64,000 bases of DNA from the NCBI GenBank assembly GCA_028722305.1, contig JAQYHB010000045.1:106758-170757 (forward strand), given 5' to 3'. Below are positions 59,949 through 64,000 of the stretch, piece after piece. Source of the DNA: Spirochaetales bacterium (GTDB lineage Bacteria > Spirochaetota > Spirochaetia > Sphaerochaetales > Sphaerochaetaceae). The translations under genes were made by a program, and so were the position numbers. Positions within the stretch are counted from its first letter, which is position 1. Every line of letters begins with the position of its first letter. Under the pieces are notes generated by a model that was given only the letters and a program-made list of their open reading frames with translations, ran no database searches and was not told the origin of the DNA.

Positions 59949-60816
59949 GCTCGCGCTGGGCACCTGGGCCTTCGCTGGAAACGCCGGTTTCTGGAGCGAC
60001 CAGAAGCGAAGCGACTCCCTGAAAACGCTCCATCTCGCCATCAGGAGCGGCATCCGCGCCTTCGATACCGCCTACGCCTATCAGAACGGCAGGGCCGAGC
60101 AGATGCTCGGCCAGCAATTGAAGCGCTTTCCTCTCGACAGGAACACGCTCTTCATCTCCACCAAGACGATGGGACGCGACAACCTGCGGGAAAGCCTGTC
60201 ACGGCTTCTTACCGATTACGTCGACATCTGGTACCTCCACTGGCCGAGCTCCAAGCGTGACGTCAGGCAAACGCTGGAACGCATGGGAACCCATCCTGAG
60301 GCGAAAACAATCGGCATCTGCAACGTCACGCCTTCCTACCTCGAATCGCTGCTGAAGGATGTTCCCGTCAAGGCGGTACAGGTCCACTGCTCCCTGCTCT
60401 GGACCCGGAACCTCCGGGACATGGTCTCCTTCTGCCGGGAGCATGGCATCTTCCTTTCCGGATACAGCCCGATCGGCATGGGTCTGCTTGGGGGCAGGCA
60501 TGATAATCCCCCCGACGACACGAGGGGAACGCTGTATTGCTATCAGTACCCGCTTCAGTTCCACGAGCTCCTCGCGGGAATCCGAGAGATTTCCTTGAAG
60601 CACCAATGCTCGATGAGCCAGGTGGCCCTTTCTTGGGCCATGGCGCAGGGCTTCGACCAGATTGTTCTGGGAGCCCGCGCAAAAGAACAGCTCGCCCAGG
60701 ATTCGGAACCGGTCTCCCTATCCGAGGATGAACGTGCTATGCTGACCACGCTGGGGGACGACCTCTCTTCCCGCGCTCCTGCCTGGCAGGACACGGTATT
60801 CGCGCATAGGTGGTGA
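59923..60816 (+). CDS. Aldo/keto reductase
   Basis: 297 residues. The AKR tetrad can be followed: Asp in AFDTAYAYQNG (Asp and Tyr), Lys in FISTKTMG, His in WYLHWPS. GYSPIGMGLLGG and the C-terminal QIVLGARAKEQL NADPH-binding part are typical. It reduces a sugar or aldehyde with NADPH. It appears to start at TTG 59923, 26 bases inside the NUDIX gene, with GGAG just before; no in-frame ATG is better placed. Followed two bases later by the YigZ gene. Confidence 0.88.
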   Translation: MRTDTRKTELALGTWAFAGNAGFWSDQKRSDSLKTLHLAIRSGIRAFDTAYAYQNGRAEQMLGQQLKRFPLDRNTLFISTKTMGRDNLRESLSRLLTDYVDIWYLHWPSSKRDVRQTLERMGTHPEAKTIGICNVTPSYLESLLKDVPVKAVQVHCSLLWTRNLRDMVSFCREHGIFLSGYSPIGMGLLGGRHDNPPDDTRGTLYCYQYPLQFHELLAGIREISLKHQCSMSQVALSWAMAQGFDQIVLGARAKEQLAQDSEPVSLSEDERAMLTTLGDDLSSRAPAWQDTVFAHRW

Positions 60817-60818
60817 AG

Positions 60819-61421
60819 ATGAAGATCCTGCTGAACGAGCCAGTCTTTCAACTGGAGGTGAAGAAATCCAAGTTCATCGCCTATGCCCGCAAGTGCTCCT
60901 CGCTGGAAATGGCCAAGAATCTGGTGCGGGAGGTGCGGGCCATGCACCCCGGCGCGAACCACGTGGTCCACGCGGCGGTGGTGGGCAAGCAGGGAAGCCT
61001 GTTCAGTTCCAGTGACGACAAGGAGCCGAAGAATACGGCAGGACGACCCGCTCTCGAAGTGGTCAAGGGCAGTGGAATCACCGACATCTGTATCCTGATT
61101 GTCCGTTATTTTGGAGGAACCCTGCTGGGAACCGGCGGCCTGGTCTCCGCCTACGGTGACAGCGTCAAAGGCGTGATCACCCTCTGCCAGACCGAGGAGC
61201 AGGTGCAGAAAAGCTCCTTCTCTTTGCTTGTCTCCTACAACCAGTACAAACCGGCGCGGACGCTATTGGACTCCATCGGAGCCCAAGTGGATGGCGAGAA
61301 CTTCGGGACCGACGTGACGATTTCCGGCACCATCGCCTCAAGCCAAGAGCAAAAGCTTTCCGACTCCCTGACCGAACTGACCGGAGCGCAGGCCCTGGTA
61401 TCCTTCAGAACAATCGTTTGA
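60819..61421 (+). CDS. YigZ/IMPACT family protein
   Basis: 200 residues. KSKFIAYARK, NHVVHAAVVG and the highly conserved NTAGRPALEVVKGSGITDICILIVRYFGGTLLGTGGL core (only cited in part: GRPAL, VRYFGG, LGTGGL) define the family; a C-terminal DUF1949 domain follows. Its role is thought to lie in translation control or RNA binding. The ATG at 60819 is preceded by GGTGG; two GTG codons upstream are rejected. Convergent with the M28 peptidase, 17-base overlap. Confidence 0.92.
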   Translation: MKILLNEPVFQLEVKKSKFIAYARKCSSLEMAKNLVREVRAMHPGANHVVHAAVVGKQGSLFSSSDDKEPKNTAGRPALEVVKGSGITDICILIVRYFGGTLLGTGGLVSAYGDSVKGVITLCQTEEQVQKSSFSLLVSYNQYKPARTLLDSIGAQVDGENFGTDVTISGTIASSQEQKLSDSLTELTGAQALVSFRTIV

Positions 61422-62796
61422 AGTGGAGGGAATGCGCCTCCTTTTGGGGTGGTTCCGGCTTCTGCCGGAGTTTGGTCGTCTGTGGTTCCTGCTCGTGCTG
61501 GTCGACCCATTTGATGGCAATCGAAATCGCTTCCCCGACCACCTGCTCCTCAATCGCCTCCGTCGTGTCCTCTCTGGTGTGCGCGACATTCCCACCCTGC
61601 CCGTTGTTCCAGGACACCGCTGTCATGGTGGTAGCGGGGATGCCGGCCCGCGCCGCGGAGGCGGCATCGGTCCCTCCCCCAAGGAAGGGAATGGAACCCA
61701 TGCCTGCCTGATAGCCCATCTGCCTGGCGGTAGCCACCAGGGAACTGGCCAGTTCCTGGTCCAGCTGCTGGCTGCCGTTGACGTCCTGGCTCAGGAAACT
61801 GAGCGACTTGGCGTGATAGAGGCAGTCGAAGTTGAGCATCTCCACCTCTCCTTTCCAGTGGTGGTCTACGAAAAAGCGCCTGCTCCCTCTCAGCCCGCAC
61901 TCCTCGCCATCGAACGAGGCGAAGACCAGCCGGGTATGCATAAGGGGAAAGCCACATCGCTTCCTCCAGTCATAATACCTTGCCAGCTGAACCAGCAGCG
62001 CGCCGGAGAGCAGGTTGTCCCCCGCCCCGGGAGACCCCTCGTCTCCCAGCACCTTCCTGAGGTGCCAGACCAACGGAATGCCCGCAATCAGGACAATCAG
62101 GTAGAGAATCAGGCTCGGCGACGGCAGGTTGGGGGTAAGGATGGTGCCGGATACCAGCTCGGTAAAAAGCTGGACCACGCACTCAAGCCCCAATAGGCCG
62201 ATCGCTCCCAAGGGCAAGGTGACGTTACGCATGTATTCCTTCCGGTCGTCTCTGGAGAAACACCACATCCTGGCGCTGTCATGGTGGGCGCCGAAAATCA
62301 GGGTGTTGGTCGCCTCTCCCTCTGGCTCGATGACCGCCCAGACATTCTTTCCATGGGTGCGCTTCTGGTATTTCTCAAACAGAGGCCGGTACCAATAGAT
62401 CTCCCGTAGCGCGTAGAGGACGAACAAAAGGTAGAGGGCGGTGCCGACAAGCGGGAAGCCGAGGCAGAGCGCCAGGACGACCACGGGATAGACGACGCCG
62501 ACCAATTTCCAAGGCAGGACGGGAGCTCCGCTGGCAATCCGGATATCATCGACCCCGGTCTTGGAACAGTACTTTCCGAGAGCTTCACGGAGTTCATCGG
62601 CCGTCTGGAGACAGGACGCACTGCCGGAAAGCCTCGGCCCATGGGCGTCGAGCAACTTTTCGCACAGCACAATCGCCTCACGGGCCAACATCCCGGCCTT
62701 GAGCGTCTCTATCTTCTTTTTCTCATGCGTCTTGTCTTCCTCGGTCAGTCTGGGAACCGATTTGCGGGACGAACCTTTTCCGAACATGCGGAACAT
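61405..62796 (-). CDS. Membrane M28-family metallopeptidase
   Basis: 463 residues. Zinc motifs in M28 order: GAHHDSA (His, residue about 170), GAGDN (Asp, about 257), DGEECGLRG (catalytic Glu pair, about 294), FLGGGTDA (Asp) and a late His in VAHTRED. Two membrane helices lie at about 95-130 and two more at about 190-240, between the first and second zinc motifs. No signal peptide. It is probably an aminopeptidase acting at the inner face of the membrane. TGGTATGGT ends six bases before the ATG. Confidence 0.87.
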   Translation of the reverse strand: MFRMFGKGSSRKSVPRLTEEDKTHEKKKIETLKAGMLAREAIVLCEKLLDAHGPRLSGSASCLQTADELREALGKYCSKTGVDDIRIASGAPVLPWKLVGVVYPVVVLALCLGFPLVGTALYLLFVLYALREIYWYRPLFEKYQKRTHGKNVWAVIEPEGEATNTLIFGAHHDSARMWCFSRDDRKEYMRNVTLPLGAIGLLGLECVVQLFTELVSGTILTPNLPSPSLILYLIVLIAGIPLVWHLRKVLGDEGSPGAGDNLLSGALLVQLARYYDWRKRCGFPLMHTRLVFASFDGEECGLRGSRRFFVDHHWKGEVEMLNFDCLYHAKSLSFLSQDVNGSQQLDQELASSLVATARQMGYQAGMGSIPFLGGGTDAASAARAGIPATTMTAVSWNNGQGGNVAHTREDTTEAIEEQVVGEAISIAIKWVDQHEQEPQTTKLRQKPEPPQKEAHSLHFKRLF

Positions 62797-62929
62797 ACCT
62801 TAACCATACCAAAAAGGAAGGGAGAAGGAAATCCAGTGGTTGACAAAAAGACTATCGGAAACTATAGTTGTCAAACGACTGGTGAAGGACCTGTCAGATA
62901 TCTGTTTCGCTTGCCGGAATAGTTTACTT

Positions 62930-63014
62930 GGAGAGGTGTCCGAGTGGTCGAAGGAGACAGTTTTGAAAACTGTTGAGGCGCAAGTCTCCGTGGGTTCGAA
63001 TCCCACTCTCTCCG
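62930..63014 (+). tRNA. tRNA-Ser (anticodon TGA)
   Basis: Acceptor GGAGAGG/CTCTCC pairs, long variable arm (GAGGCGCAAGTCTC), T-loop GGTTCGAATCC. The anticodon loop TTTGAAA gives TGA. CCA is not encoded; discriminator G. Confidence 0.97.
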
Positions 63015-63041
63015 ATTACACATCAGTTGAAGGTAATTCCT

Positions 63042-63128
63042 GGAGAGGTGCGAGAGTGGCCGAATCGGGCTCCCTGCTAAGGAGTTAACCTGGTAACGGG
63101 TTCCGGGGTTCGAATCCCCGCCTCTCCG
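63042..63128 (+). tRNA. tRNA-Ser (anticodon GCT)
   Basis: Long variable arm and Ser-type acceptor GGAGAGG; the anticodon loop CTGCTAA gives GCT. CCA not encoded. Confidence 0.96.
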
Positions 63129-63147
63129 CTTTGGTTTTTTACAAGAT

Positions 63148-63221
63148 GAGACTGTAGCTCAGCTGGATAGAGTACCAGTTTGCGGAACTGAGGGTCGGAA
63201 GTTCGAATCTTCTCAGTCTCA
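63148..63221 (+). tRNA. tRNA-Arg (anticodon GCG)
   Basis: Acceptor GAGACTG/CAGTCTC is a perfect seven-base stem; D-loop AGCTGGATA carries A20, the Arg identity base; the loop TTGCGGA gives GCG instead of the usual bacterial ACG. Short variable loop; T-arm GGAAGTTCGAATCTTCT. Discriminator A, CCA not encoded. The first base pair of the anticodon stem is C-A. Confidence 0.9.
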
Positions 63222-63238
63222 TATGAGGTTAATCGCCT

Positions 63239-63327
63239 GGAGAGATGTCCGAGTGGTCGAAGGAGCTGGACTCGAAATCCAGTGTACTGGTTTTCCGGTA
63301 CCGAGGGTTCGAATCCCTCTCTCTCCG
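63239..63327 (+). tRNA. tRNA-Ser (anticodon CGA)
   Basis: Long variable arm; the loop ACTCGAAAT gives CGA. Acceptor GGAGAGA/TCTCTCC. CCA not encoded. Confidence 0.96.
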
Positions 63328-63365
63328 ATACCCGGATTTCTTTTGAAGGGTAATTGATCGACCGT

Positions 63366-63452
63366 GGAGAGGTGTCCGAGTGGTCGAAGGTGCACCCTTG
63401 GAAGGGGTGTATATCAGCAATGGTATCGAGGGTTCGAATCCCTCTCTCTCCG
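63366..63452 (+). tRNA. tRNA-Ser (anticodon GGA)
   Basis: Long variable arm; the loop CTTGGAAGG gives GGA. Acceptor GGAGAGG/CTCTCC. CCA not encoded. Confidence 0.96.
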
Positions 63453-63463
63453 AATTCTTTTTT

Positions 63464-63568
<105 letters not shown>

Positions 63569-63739
63569 TCTTTTTCATTGAGGAATATCCTGTTTTGAGA
63601 GGGTCTGCGGGAGTACTCGTAAGTCTGGGAAACCATATGCGGTCCTACGTGTGGCCTTGACCATTTTGTCGGTGCCTTCCGCCGCGGTCACTGGTTTGTG
63701 CACTTTGCCACAAGCCCAAGGCTGTGATATCCTTTAATC

Positions 63740-64000
63740 ATGACCGCAACGCAAAAGAATCTCTCGACCACCATCAGTTCGTTCCAGGAGCTCCGGGAGA
63801 AAGGGGCCCTGTACGTGGACAAGACATCCTATCTTGCCTCTATGGTCATGGGGATGGACAAGCTGTACTTCCTCTCCCGTCCCCGCCGCTTCGGGAAGAC
63901 GCTGACGGTGTCCACCTTGGAAGCGATCTTCCAAGGAAAGCGTGAACTGTTCAAGGGTCTAGCCATCGATTCTCTGGACTACGACTGGAAGATCTACCCT
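63740..64000 (+). CDS. AAA-ATPase-like / PD-(D/E)XK nuclease family protein (N-terminal part)
   Basis: 87 codons to the right edge. SFQELREKGALYVDKTSYL and LYFLSRPRRFGKTLTVSTLEAIFQG are the hallmark N-terminus of the AAA-ATPase-like family with a DUF1703-type nuclease at the C-terminus; RRFGKT is the P-loop variant. The family is multicopy in spirochaetes and gut bacteria and of unsettled function. TGATATCCT ends six bases before the ATG, with no Shine-Dalgarno. Confidence 0.9.
   Translation, partial: MTATQKNLSTTISSFQELREKGALYVDKTSYLASMVMGMDKLYFLSRPRRFGKTLTVSTLEAIFQGKRELFKGLAIDSLDYDWKIYP

Overview
The window looks like a piece of a GC-rich, Gram-negative spirochaete chromosome, most plausibly from the Sphaerochaeta group. 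This is inferred from gene content and was not tested by any search. Supporting signs are an apolipoprotein N-acyltransferase, spirochaete-style secreted solute-binding proteins, a PD-(D/E)XK/AAA-ATPase family gene at the right edge, a type II-C CRISPR-Cas9 locus, and a sugar and pectin fermenter's gene set.

Layout. 1-1.9 kb: start of a small Cys-rich protein, an MBL-fold hydrolase, and a scar where a divergent hydrolase/LysR pair was fused by deletion. 1.9-5.0 kb: leftward operon of four secreted proteins; two related genes sit at 25.6-26.8 kb, and all six share a C-terminal strand motif. 5.4-12.8 kb: carbohydrate ABC operon (binding protein, membrane AraC sensor, two permeases, ankyrin-GH43 fusion). 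12.8-24.3 kb: mostly single housekeeping genes (HD protein, nitroreductase, lnt, ankyrin protein, rhomboid, D-lactate dehydrogenase, ggt, HAD, rlmE, mscS, htpG), plus an orphan sigma-54 promoter in front of a predicted small RNA. 24.4-31.4 kb: ROK and GntR regulators, a flavoprotein, and a tightly overlapping punA-cupin-phosphoesterase-ParB-like operon. 31.5-37.9 kb: type II-C CRISPR array (23 repeats), tracrRNA, cas2, cas1, cas9. 38-41.5 kb: metal-binding (HMA) protein and a 1013-residue multidomain regulator.

41.8-52.3 kb holds a complete galacturonate route to KDPG cleavage: uxaB-uxaA-uxaC, an IclR regulator, and kdgK divergent from an eda-VOC fusion, interrupted by a His-rich protein and glmS. 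Two promoters carry closely related KdgR-like palindromes, so the uxa operon and the eda/kdgK region probably form one regulon. An intracellular GH28 and two tandem sugar isomerase paralogues (53.9-57.1 kb) fit pectin oligomer use. 57.1-62.8 kb: thymidine-kinase-like protein with deoC, a NUDIX membrane protein, an aldo-keto reductase, a YigZ protein and a membrane M28 peptidase. 62.9-63.6 kb: four tRNA-Ser, one tRNA-Arg and the 4.5S RNA.

A recurrent theme is a TAnnnT-type -10 hexamer ending exactly 6 nt before the ATG of about a dozen genes, which suggests widespread leaderless transcription. The most distinctive observations are two CRISPR spacers that differ only at synonymous third codon positions, a tracrRNA anti-repeat in which nearly all differences from the repeat keep pairing, a promoter-like element inside every CRISPR repeat, and the sigma-54-driven small RNA.
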